61,874 bases of DNA from Pseudomonadota bacterium (GTDB lineage Bacteria; Pseudomonadota; Gammaproteobacteria; Burkholderiales; Gallionellaceae), in the NCBI GenBank assembly GCA_021800795.1, contig JAJYYO010000021.1, positions 1-61,874 on the forward strand. The letters run 5' to 3'. Shown here piece after piece: positions 1-5,926 of this stretch; the stretch's first letter is position 1; each line of letters begins with the position of its first letter. Position numbers and translations under genes: made by a program. The notes beneath the pieces were generated by a model. The model saw only the letters and a list, made by a program, of their open reading frames with translations. It had not been told where the DNA came from and ran no database searches.

Positions 1-87
1 GCATGGCTTAAAGATACACTGGAAAAACTCCCCGTCTGGACCATGCGCCGTATCGACGAGCTGCTGCCGATCAAACCTGCTGCATAA
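1..87 (+). CDS. IS66-family transposase, C-terminal end only
   Basis: The window opens inside a rightward reading frame whose last 28 residues begin AWLKDTLEKLPVW and end DELLPIKPAA before a TAA stop. The pattern W-L-K-D-T-L-E-K-L-P followed by R-I-D-E-L-L-P is the typical C-terminus of the IS66-family DDE transposase (TnpC). Only this end is visible, so completeness cannot be judged. It lies 39 bp before the presumed right end of the element, as expected for IS66. Confidence 0.8.
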   Translation, partial: AWLKDTLEKLPVWTMRRIDELLPIKPAA

Positions 88-126
88 ACCGGCTCACCTG
101 AACAGGTGGAACCGTTAGACGCTTAC
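1..126 (+). mobile_element. Right end of an IS66-family insertion sequence
   Basis: Downstream of the transposase stop the sequence ends ...CCGTTAGACGCTTAC at 126. Its reverse complement starts GTAAGCGTC, matching the GTAA start of IS66-family inverted repeats. A short palindrome (ACCTGAACAGGT, 97-108) lies within the end. The 8 bp after it (ACTGTACT, 127-134) would be one copy of the usual 8-bp target duplication; the other copy is outside the window. The exact terminus is inferred. Confidence 0.7.
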
Positions 127-434
127 ACTGTACTCCTTTTACGCTCCGATGCTTCCGAGACTGGAGCCAGTTGCCGATCTGTTTCAGACTTTCCGAACTG
201 TTTAACCCTCTCTTCATAACTTAACTTAGGAGGAGCTAATTGATCTTGTGCTTGTTGCATTGCGGCAAAAGCCTCTTGATCCGCCAACTCAAGAGCTCGG
301 TACTCAATAATTAGTTTTTCACGTTCTGCCTGGGAATATAGCTCTCTTAACAACCCCATTTGCGCGATGGTTTTTAGCGGAGAAATTAGCTCGTCTAGTT
401 GTTTAGTGAGTGACGCGAACTGTTTTGCATCCAT
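123..434 (-). CDS. Hypothetical coiled-coil protein, 3' end probably truncated by IS66
   Basis: This leftward ORF encodes 103 residues. They are rich in charged and Gln residues with heptad-like stretches (roughly residues 5-65), suggesting a helical or coiled-coil protein; I recognise no family. The stop codon (TAA, 125-123) and the last base of the final Val codon come from the IS66 terminus, since the element begins GTAA on this strand. The native C-terminus has therefore probably been replaced. Upstream (465-622) lie four copies of a palindromic operator-like sequence, so the gene may be strongly regulated or encode a plasmid maintenance/control protein. That role is inference only. Confidence 0.6.
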   Translation of the reverse strand: MDAKQFASLTKQLDELISPLKTIAQMGLLRELYSQAEREKLIIEYRALELADQEAFAAMQQAQDQLAPPKLSYEERVKQFGKSETDRQLAPVSEASERKRSTV

Positions 435-464
435 AGCGACAATAGCTCCACATGTATTTAAGGG

Positions 465-622
465 TATCCATTTATGGATACGGTTTTGCAGTTTATTACA
501 AGCATGTAACCTTGTGTATCCATTTATGGATATTTCTTACCATTTATACTAACCATTTCCTGAAAGTCCTGAAAGCATCTTCAAGCCGCATCCATTTATG
601 GAGAGTCGTTTCCATAAATGGA
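465..622. promoter_or_regulatory. Four-copy palindromic operator array
   Basis: Two identical 16-mers TATCCATTTATGGATA lie at 465-480 and 517-532. Two 12-bp core copies follow: TCCATTTATGGA (591-602) and its reverse orientation TCCATAAATGGA (611-622). The spacings are 52 bp between the first pair and 20 bp (about two helical turns) between the second. The array fills the gap between the start of the leftward gene at 434 and the end of the next gene at 628. Such repeated dyads are typical binding sites of a dimeric plasmid regulator. The binding protein is unknown. Confidence 0.6.
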
Positions 623-627
623 GCGCA

Positions 628-1275
628 TTAACTGTCTTTTTCGATATGCTTACACTCCGGTTTTATGCACGCGAGAAGTTTTTTTCCGTTGAGCAAGTCA
701 AGTCTCTTGAACATGCGAGCGCCACACTCAGGGCAGGCCTTATCGGCCACTTCGACCGGCCTACGCGGACCGCGGCCTTTCGGATAGTTTTCGAACTTCG
801 CGGATTTAAACTTAACGGGCAAAGGCGCCGTTACTGGCAAAATAGCAGCGCGCATCGCCTCGATCGGAAGCTTCGCAAAGATTAGTCGCAGAGCGTTTAT
901 CCAGAGCAGCAGCCCAATCCCCGCCAAGAACATCGTGGGAAAACCCGCACCGAACAATATAATGAAAGTGAAGGTCTTCGAGATGGTCCATTCCCGCCGG
1001 ACTTCATCAATTGCCTGGTGCACCACTCCGTCGATCTCAACCGCGTAGACCATGTAGATATTTGCCTTGGCAAACCACGGTGTCGGTGTGCGAATGGTGG
1101 CCACCCACAACGTACAATCCTCGCCGTTACGCAGTAACGTTGCCAGCGTGCCGATGACTTTCACGCTCTTGAGGTAGGTCGAGCCCACACGCATATAGTC
1201 ATAAACTGCGGCCACTTTCTCGTACTTGACAGGCCCCAGTGCCAGGGTACCGGTGAGTTTTTGAGTTGCACTCAT
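628..1275 (-). CDS. Hypothetical membrane protein with C-terminal zinc-ribbon-like motif
   Basis: The product has 215 residues. The N-terminal half is soluble. A hydrophobic stretch around residues 100-135 (TFTFIILFGAGFPTMF, then LLLWINALRLIFA) forms one or two membrane helices. The C-terminus has a four-ligand metal motif: CPECG, then about 17 residues later C-x4-C-x-H (ACIKPECKH). This resembles the small zinc ribbons of topoisomerase C-termini, but no family is recognised. Its start overlaps the stop of the upstream 51-residue gene by one base (TAATG), so translation is probably coupled. It is the last gene of a run of small leftward genes, and its 3' end abuts the operator array. Confidence 0.6.
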   Translation of the reverse strand: MSATQKLTGTLALGPVKYEKVAAVYDYMRVGSTYLKSVKVIGTLATLLRNGEDCTLWVATIRTPTPWFAKANIYMVYAVEIDGVVHQAIDEVRREWTISKTFTFIILFGAGFPTMFLAGIGLLLWINALRLIFAKLPIEAMRAAILPVTAPLPVKFKSAKFENYPKGRGPRRPVEVADKACPECGARMFKRLDLLNGKKLLACIKPECKHIEKDS

Positions 1276-1430
1276 TATTGAACCCTCCGCGCGTTAAGAG
1301 GCACTGCGTGCGTGCGAATATAGCTTGCAAGCTGGCGAGCCGTCGCCTCCATATCCGCAACAGGCTGTTGTGCCATCGGCGCGTCCGTTTTTTGCTTCTC
1401 CTTGCTCTGGTTTGCTGTAGCCAAATTCAT
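1275..1430 (-). CDS. Small hydrophilic hypothetical protein (51 aa)
   Basis: I chose the internal ATG (MNLATANQSK) because AAGGAGA lies five bases upstream of it; the longer frame from 1466 lacks a good ribosome site. The product is hydrophilic and rich in Gln, Ala and Lys, with a basic C-terminus (NARRVQ). Its stop overlaps the next start (TAATG). I recognise no family. The spacing and coupling suggest it is a real member of the small-gene operon. Confidence 0.5.
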   Translation of the reverse strand: MNLATANQSKEKQKTDAPMAQQPVADMEATARQLASYIRTHAVPLNARRVQ

Positions 1431-1440
1431 GTTGTTCTCC

Positions 1441-1629
1441 TTATTTGCTGAAAATTTTGAATACAAGCCATGCCACTACCAGGCAGGCTAAGCCGACTAC
1501 GATTGCAGCAGGCAAGGACAGCCCTTTGAAGAGGTGGTAAGCCATGCCGTAGATTGCGCTGTGGATGATTGCGCTGACGATTTGATGCACAAACCAGTCG
1601 GGGCTGACACTGCCTAAGAACGTGTTCAT
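1441..1629 (-). CDS. Small two-helix membrane protein (62 aa)
   Basis: This 62-residue protein has two predicted membrane helices (about residues 15-35 and 40-60) and a basic end (FKIFSK). It starts 14 bp after an AGAAGGA ribosome site and ends 10 bp before the start of the next small gene. No family is recognised. A pilus- or pore-associated role in the conjugative element is possible but unsupported. Confidence 0.5.
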   Translation of the reverse strand: MNTFLGSVSPDWFVHQIVSAIIHSAIYGMAYHLFKGLSLPAAIVVGLACLVVAWLVFKIFSK

Positions 1630-1650
1630 GTAATTATCCTTCTCTGTTTT

Positions 1651-1710
1651 CCGGGAACCTCCCGGCTAGGTTTTATCAAGCAATAAGAATAAGAATATTA
1701 TTATTCTTAT
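1651..1710. other. Two hairpins in the intergenic gap 1630-1727
   Basis: CCGGGA-ACC-TCCCGG (1651-1665) is a compact GC-rich hairpin. An AT-rich inverted repeat with arms ATAAGAATA and TATTCTTAT follows at 1683-1710. Neither has a clear T-run on the leftward strand, so a simple rho-independent terminator is not obvious. They may separate the two halves of the small-gene run or act as regulator sites. Confidence 0.4.
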
Positions 1711-1727
1711 GTTATTAACCTACGCCT

Positions 1728-1874
1728 TCAGCATGGCATCATCCTCCGGCTGGTGATGTGCCGCAGGATGTACGCGTGTCCACAGAGGACGCATATTCCA
1801 AGTGCTGCATCGAACGGTATCCCGTACATGACTGCGTATTCAGCGATGTCTGCTGTTTGTTCTATTTTTTCCAT
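1728..1874 (-). CDS. Small hypothetical protein (48 aa)
   Basis: I chose the start MEKIEQTADI at 1874 because CGGAGG sits seven bases upstream. That ribosome site lies within the last codons of the preceding gene, whose stop (TAA, 1879-1877) is 2 bp away. The central part (AALGICVLCGHAYIL) is mildly hydrophobic with two cysteines; the C-terminus is basic. No family is recognised. Confidence 0.45.
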   Translation of the reverse strand: MEKIEQTADIAEYAVMYGIPFDAALGICVLCGHAYILRHITSRRMMPC

Positions 1875-1876
1875 GA

Positions 1877-1996
1877 TTACCTCCGATTTACGTAAAAGCT
1901 GTAAAGCCATCTTCCGTTCTTCATTACCACTGCCAGACCAGGTTCTTTCACCAGTTCCCGCATTCTTGCCAAGCTTAAAAAAATCTCATCCATCAT
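1877..1996 (-). CDS. Very small hypothetical protein (39 aa)
   Basis: The start MDEIFLSLARM (ATG at 1996; another ATG immediately precedes it at 1999) has GGAGG five bases upstream. The longer frame from 2143 would run through the large inverted repeat and has no supporting ribosome site. The product reads like an amphipathic helix followed by a short strand (WLYSFYVNRR). It is coupled to the next gene by the two-base gap. Function unknown. Confidence 0.4.
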   Translation of the reverse strand: MMDEIFLSLARMRELVKEPGLAVVMKNGRWLYSFYVNRR

Positions 1997-2078
1997 TGCC
2001 TCCGGTTGGTCGTTAAAAGCATCACTCCTAGATTGCGAGCCCGCTCTTGATTTCCTCGCGTTGCAGACTTTCGCTCGT

Positions 2079-2287
2079 TCTATCTGCTTCGCTCCTGAGT
2101 TGTTTCGCCCTGCGACATCAGCCCACAGCCGATCAGGAAACAATGCAAGGGGTTGGTGCGGTCAGCGCGGAAGACAGCTTCATCGTCTGAGCACTGCCTC
2201 GGCCCCTTGCAAGCACGAAGTGCGCTTGTTTACCGGCTGTGGGAAGATTCGCGTTAAGGGCGGAATAACTCAGGAGTGATGCAGATC
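2079..2287. repeat. Long imperfect inverted repeat (candidate structured DNA/RNA)
   Basis: The segment 2079-2150 is imperfectly repeated in reverse orientation at about 2201-2287. Shared blocks, read on one strand, are CTCCTGAGTT, CGCCCT, CCCACAGCCG and TGCAAGGGG, in the same order with small gaps. The core AGGAGYGAWGC occurs three times around it (2019-2029 and 2086-2096 in reverse, 2272-2282 forward). The roughly 50-bp centre separates the arms. This could be a recombination-prone palindrome, part of a transfer origin, or the template of a long hairpin RNA. The sequence does not decide between these. Confidence 0.5.
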
Positions 2288-2480
2288 GAAGTGCTGCACC
2301 GTGAGACAAAACAAAAAATCCGCGCCGCCAGGCGCGACAAAGCCGCATTTGACTTTGCGTCAGGGATTGAAACCCGAAGGGCCGAGACCCAGGCTCGGTC
2401 GCTTGCGATGAAAGCCCGGCCGGCACAGCCGGGACGCCCAGGTGCTTGAGAATTTCCTCCCCATAAACATTCACCATCAT
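2133..2480 (-). CDS. Doubtful 115-codon ORF running into the inverted repeat
   Basis: The ORF starts with MMVNVYGEEILKHLGV, a believable N-terminus, and its ATG overlaps the stop of the preceding gene (ATGA), so it could be translationally coupled. After about residue 20 the composition turns odd and the codons run through three successive hairpins and then one arm of the long inverted repeat. Either the gene was cut and fused to noncoding DNA, or the frame is open by chance. No family is recognised. Confidence 0.25.
   Translation of the reverse strand: MMVNVYGEEILKHLGVPAVPAGLSSQATEPGSRPFGFQSLTQSQMRLCRAWRRGFFVLSHGAALRSASLLSYSALNANLPTAGKQAHFVLARGRGSAQTMKLSSALTAPTPCIVS
2316..2436. promoter_or_regulatory. 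Cluster of consecutive hairpins (possible transfer-origin-like region)
   Basis: Several short inverted repeats follow each other: CGCGCC-GCCA-GGCGCG (about 2321-2336), CAAAG...CTTTG (about 2339-2358), a nearly perfect dyad around CCGAGACCCAGGCTCGG (about 2382-2398), and CCCGGC-CGGCACA-GCCGGG (about 2416-2434). Serial short dyads are common in oriT regions and in replication control loci. No nic-like consensus is recognised, and the coordinates of individual stems are approximate. Confidence 0.35.
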
Positions 2481-2911
2481 GGGACAGTAGGAATAACACC
2501 AGCGCTTGGCATCCAGTTTGGAGTCAGAGGTTGCTCAGCCCGAAATCCGCTGCTGTATGATGTTTCCAACGGGTTTGTGCGATCAGAGTACAGAGCAAAT
2601 GAAACGCCCATTGAGTCTGAAAAAACGTCCAGTTCAACATTCAATATCGGCACAAGAAAGCTGTATTTAGTTACTCCAACTTTTTCGGCAAAAAATATCT
2701 CCGTGGGATTGCAGCCCAACATCGCGATCACCATTTCAATTGAGGTGTGTGGCCTGATCCGTGAGACCGCTCCAGGATTAACGCTCGCCGGCGTGCAACC
2801 GCTCGCTGCACGGCTGCCGATAAAATTGACTTCTGCCGCCGCCGGTGTTGATGTGATGACCATAGCCATTAAAGCTATTTTTGCCGCTACGCTTAAATTT
2901 AACCGTGTCAT
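2477..2911 (-). CDS. Exported hypothetical protein, BamE/SmpA-like
   Basis: The 144-residue product begins with a signal peptide (MTRLNLSVAAKIALMAMVIT, cleavage near STPAAA-E). The mature part has the pattern S-I-E-M-V-I-A-M-L-G-x-N-P-T-E followed by short beta strands and a V-x-x-Y/F-x-L motif. This recalls the BamE/SmpA (OmlA) fold, where a helix with ...LG.P precedes strands. Only two cysteines are visible in the mature part, and there is no lipobox. It starts 3 bp after dotA/traY, with GGAGGG overlapping that stop, so it belongs to the conjugation operon and may be a periplasmic accessory of the transfer apparatus. The family assignment is tentative. Confidence 0.5.
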   Translation of the reverse strand: MTRLNLSVAAKIALMAMVITSTPAAAEVNFIGSRAASGCTPASVNPGAVSRIRPHTSIEMVIAMLGCNPTEIFFAEKVGVTKYSFLVPILNVELDVFSDSMGVSFALYSDRTNPLETSYSSGFRAEQPLTPNWMPSAGVIPTVP

Positions 2912-2914
2912 GAT

Positions 2915-5134
2915 TTACCCTCCGATGTGGTCTGCGTTGGTGAAGCCATTACCACTCTCTGCGTCACTGCCAGATTTGGATTTGGAACCTGAAGAGTCTG
3001 GCTGCTTACCCATGGTTGGTTTTGCCGCAGCTGCACCAGCGCCTGCAGCTCCGCCTTTCAGTCCGCTGATGCCCTCCTGGGCTTGCTGCATACCAATACC
3101 TTGCGCACCAGCCTGGCTACCCACGAATTTCATCACGTTGTCGGGCACGGCCGAGATCAGCGCAAAGCATGCATGCATTGAGAGAACCATCATGACTACA
3201 TACAGGCAGCAGTAAGCGATTAATGAGATAAAACCGACGAACGATCCGGCCGTCGCGCCCGACACCATGCCGATAAACATCATATTTACCAGCTGTCCGG
3301 CCGGGTACGTCATTAGTGCTGCCAGGACAAAACCAATCACAAGCAGCACCGGCTGCATGACCATAGCCAGGATCAGCATGTAACCTGGGCCTGCGCGGCC
3401 TACCACATCATCGCCGCCTGGATGTATGTGCATAGCCGCCATCAACGGAGCAGCGAGGACCGCCTCGGCCACGCTGGCCAGCCACCGGATCACACTTGTT
3501 AACCACCAGATTGCTGGCACGAGTGGCAAGTAATAGGCAAGAACAGCACCTATCGCCCACAGGCTTGAACTGATCCACTCGACCGTACCGGAGATCGTTT
3601 TTAGCGCCTCGGAAACATTAAAAACGTTGCCGACCGTCCAATCTGAGGCACGTGAGCCAGCAAATCCGGCGATTGTGAACATGGCAGCTTTGATGACGAC
3701 ACCGGCGGTAATTATGTCGTTGCCAATGGCTCGCAACTGCATCAGCGGCGAAGTGTTTGCGCCGGCGATCCGCTGTGTGATTGCGTCCATAGAGGACATG
3801 GCGGGCACAGACAATAGCTTCCAAACATCATTCGACGATCGGATCGATTTAGCATTATCTACGCTCGCCTCGTAGCTTGCGCGCGGTGCGTTGCCACGGT
3901 TTTTCAGGTACTCATCGGTGAATGCCATAGCATCCCGATAACCGACCAGAGCCTCATTGACTTCCAAATCCTCAATTCTGACTGCATCGGGAACTGGCAC
4001 CATGTTTGCGGCCCCCTGGATGCTATCGTTGAGTGTTATTAGCTGGTCGAACCAGGTGCCGGCCAAAATCCAGCCGCCTGTTTTTGCCTTCTCAATAAAA
4101 GCTTGTTTCGCCACATCCGGAGAGGCATCGACGGCGGCTTTTGCCGCTGCGGCAATTACATCTTCATAATGCTTCGCAGCAATATCCAAAGCACCCGGCG
4201 CCGGATGCTGCCAGGCCACTATCATTTGTGCAGTTGGTTGCAGCTCTGCGATCATCTGCGCAACTGCGCCGGTCTGCGCCCGCATGATCGGTGCGCGTGC
4301 CGCCAAGGTCATGTCATTACTGAGATTCTCTTGAGGCGATTCCTGCCAGGACAATGACCCGCAGGCTGCTGCGCTGCTTCTACGTGCAGTGGACTGCCAG
4401 CTGTAATCAACTGTAGTGTAAAGAGAATCGGCCAACTGAACTGCGCTTGAGTAGTACATATCAGCTATCGCTATTCCGGTAGGCTGAAGTTGCTGGTTGC
4501 TGGCCAAGCTAAAATGAGGGCGGGTAGTTTTAACGGCCTCGATTCTCTCCGTTCGCCCTTCCGCTTCATATTGCTTGTTCATCGCAGCCATGCACACCTG
4601 GGCGCGCAGGATGTTCGCCGCCAGCGGTCGTGCGTCTGGCACGCTAACGCGGCCCAAGGTGCCGTTCATAGCAAACTGGCTCATGGCAGCTGTCCAGGCA
4701 GCATCGGCCACGCCAACGCCCTGCATAGCCAACCAGAGAACTGCCATCTGTATCAGGGAGAAGCCGGAGGCCAGCGGGAGCAGCAACCCGGTACCGCCGA
4801 CCGTTCGGATTGGCACCCAGATTTCCGACATTTTCTTACCCAAGAGCACGCCGTCGTGCGCGCTGTCCATTGTTCCTTTAACCGTGGTGTACATCACGAA
4901 AAGCATGGCTAGAAATAGCACGGCGCTATTGAATACCCCCATCATTGCACCAATCGCAGTGCCATTACCGCCAGCGCCAATCCCATCGGGGGCCGTCCCG
5001 AAGATTTGGTGTAAGAAGTCCACGCTAATATCACCTGGCGGCGGCGTAAAGGCATGAAGGTTGCTGGCAGCCCCGGTGTCAGCGGCCCACGCTGGCAGTG
5101 CCAGCATGGCCATCAAAACAAGTATCCAGCGCAT
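2915..5134 (-). CDS. traY: DotA/TraY-like type IV secretion membrane protein
   Basis: This 739-residue polytopic inner-membrane protein has a signal sequence (MRWILVLMAMLALPAWA-A). Residues about 45-150 carry the family signature: a helix, then KGTMDSAHDGVLLGKKMSEIW-type spacing, then RTVGGTGLLLPL and a Gln-Met-Ala helix. A periplasmic domain (about 170-500) precedes four to five helices (about 510-680), and the tail is Gly/Ala/Ser rich. DotA of the Dot/Icm system and TraY of IncI plasmids share this layout. I chose the ATG at 5134 over the GTG at 5143 because it gives a clean signal peptide. The gene directly follows the IcmV/TraX-like gene, the pairing seen in Dot/Icm and IncI systems. Confidence 0.85.
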   Translation of the reverse strand: MRWILVLMAMLALPAWAADTGAASNLHAFTPPPGDISVDFLHQIFGTAPDGIGAGGNGTAIGAMMGVFNSAVLFLAMLFVMYTTVKGTMDSAHDGVLLGKKMSEIWVPIRTVGGTGLLLPLASGFSLIQMAVLWLAMQGVGVADAAWTAAMSQFAMNGTLGRVSVPDARPLAANILRAQVCMAAMNKQYEAEGRTERIEAVKTTRPHFSLASNQQLQPTGIAIADMYYSSAVQLADSLYTTVDYSWQSTARRSSAAACGSLSWQESPQENLSNDMTLAARAPIMRAQTGAVAQMIAELQPTAQMIVAWQHPAPGALDIAAKHYEDVIAAAAKAAVDASPDVAKQAFIEKAKTGGWILAGTWFDQLITLNDSIQGAANMVPVPDAVRIEDLEVNEALVGYRDAMAFTDEYLKNRGNAPRASYEASVDNAKSIRSSNDVWKLLSVPAMSSMDAITQRIAGANTSPLMQLRAIGNDIITAGVVIKAAMFTIAGFAGSRASDWTVGNVFNVSEALKTISGTVEWISSSLWAIGAVLAYYLPLVPAIWWLTSVIRWLASVAEAVLAAPLMAAMHIHPGGDDVVGRAGPGYMLILAMVMQPVLLVIGFVLAALMTYPAGQLVNMMFIGMVSGATAGSFVGFISLIAYCCLYVVMMVLSMHACFALISAVPDNVMKFVGSQAGAQGIGMQQAQEGISGLKGGAAGAGAAAAKPTMGKQPDSSGSKSKSGSDAESGNGFTNADHIGG

Positions 5135-5136
5135 GA

Positions 5137-5622
5137 TTACCACCTTCCCGGGTTACGGAACCAGGGGCCAAAGCTGTAGAGCTCCTGATCTCGGATCTGG
5201 CAAAAACGAAAACGCCAGGTGATGGACTTGGCGCTGGTCATAGACATCAGTCCAAGCCACACGATGAAGCCCTGTAGTTGCAACGTCCCGGACAGCGATT
5301 GCCAGGCAAGCCACACCGTGGCTAGAAGTAAGGCAGCCAGCCAGGACATGGATCTGATTTGAAAAATGTGTGCCTGCTTTATCAAGTGCGCCTCATCGAG
5401 GCTGAGGCGTTCGACTGCATCATCAAATGATTCTTGCCGATAATTTGCTGGCGAATCGCTGAGCTTGTGGCGGACGTGCGCACCCAGAGCGCCCAGAGTG
5501 CCAACGATCCGCTGGCCTTCACGGTAAAGACTGGTGAGGCCTAGGGAATAGGCCCAGGCTTTGCCCACGCCACCGGCGGCACGCCGCACAATTCCACGTT
5601 TTTTCTGTTGTAGTTGTTCCAT
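5137..5622 (-). CDS. traX: IcmV/TraX-like conjugal transfer protein
   Basis: The product has 161 residues: a basic N-terminal segment (KKRGIVRRAAGGVGKAW, with AYSLGLTSLYREG after it), a helical stretch, and two membrane helices at about residues 88-130 (MSWLAALLLATVWLAWQS and GFIVWLGLMSMTSA). The C-terminus is WRFRFCQIRDQELYSFGPWF. The size, two-helix topology, W-R-x-R/Y-Q-I-R-x-x-E-x-x-S-F-G-x-W/F ending and location next to dotA/traY fit IcmV (Legionella) and TraX (IncI). It starts 2 bp after the stop of the 90-residue gene. Confidence 0.7.
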   Translation of the reverse strand: MEQLQQKKRGIVRRAAGGVGKAWAYSLGLTSLYREGQRIVGTLGALGAHVRHKLSDSPANYRQESFDDAVERLSLDEAHLIKQAHIFQIRSMSWLAALLLATVWLAWQSLSGTLQLQGFIVWLGLMSMTSAKSITWRFRFCQIRDQELYSFGPWFRNPGRW

Positions 5623-5624
5623 TT

Positions 5625-5897
5625 TTAGGCCTCGGCCGCATCAAGTAGGTTTGTCATGAACAAGTGCGCTGCGCGCCTTGTGGTGGTGTTGGTGCAAGCT
5701 TGGATGTATGCCTGTACCAGCGCTTCCAGTCTTGGCTGGATCAAGGCAGCATTTGCCTTGGTGAAGGCATCGAAGATTCTGGGTCGATCCTCAATCCCAG
5801 GATTTGCCTGGATCGTGACCTCGGCGGCCAGATCCTCTATGATGGCCTGGTCAATGACCTGCCGATGTGCTGCTTGCGCTGCTATTGCTTGTCGCAT
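5625..5897 (-). CDS. Hypothetical helical protein of the transfer operon (90 aa)
   Basis: This 90-residue, almost entirely helical and acidic-to-neutral protein has no membrane segment or signal peptide. AAGGAGG lies seven bases before the ATG, one of the strongest ribosome sites in the operon. It sits between the relaxase (29 bp upstream) and the IcmV/TraX-like gene (2 bp downstream). It could be a small relaxosome or secretion chaperone-like protein, in the way IcmS/IcmW are small helical proteins, but there is no sequence signature to prove this. Confidence 0.55.
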   Translation of the reverse strand: MRQAIAAQAAHRQVIDQAIIEDLAAEVTIQANPGIEDRPRIFDAFTKANAALIQPRLEALVQAYIQACTNTTTRRAAHLFMTNLLDAAEA

Positions 5898-5926
5898 GTA
5901 AAACCTCCTTGATGTTGGCGATACGG

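Noticed and set aside
2350..2375. CRISPR-like repeat GTTTCAATCCCTGACGC (reverse strand)
   Set aside because: Only one copy exists, with no spacers and no cas genes.
2442..3215. 257-codon rightward frame
   Set aside because: It lies antisense to the secreted protein and the end of the DotA/TraY gene, both with better starts and signal peptides.
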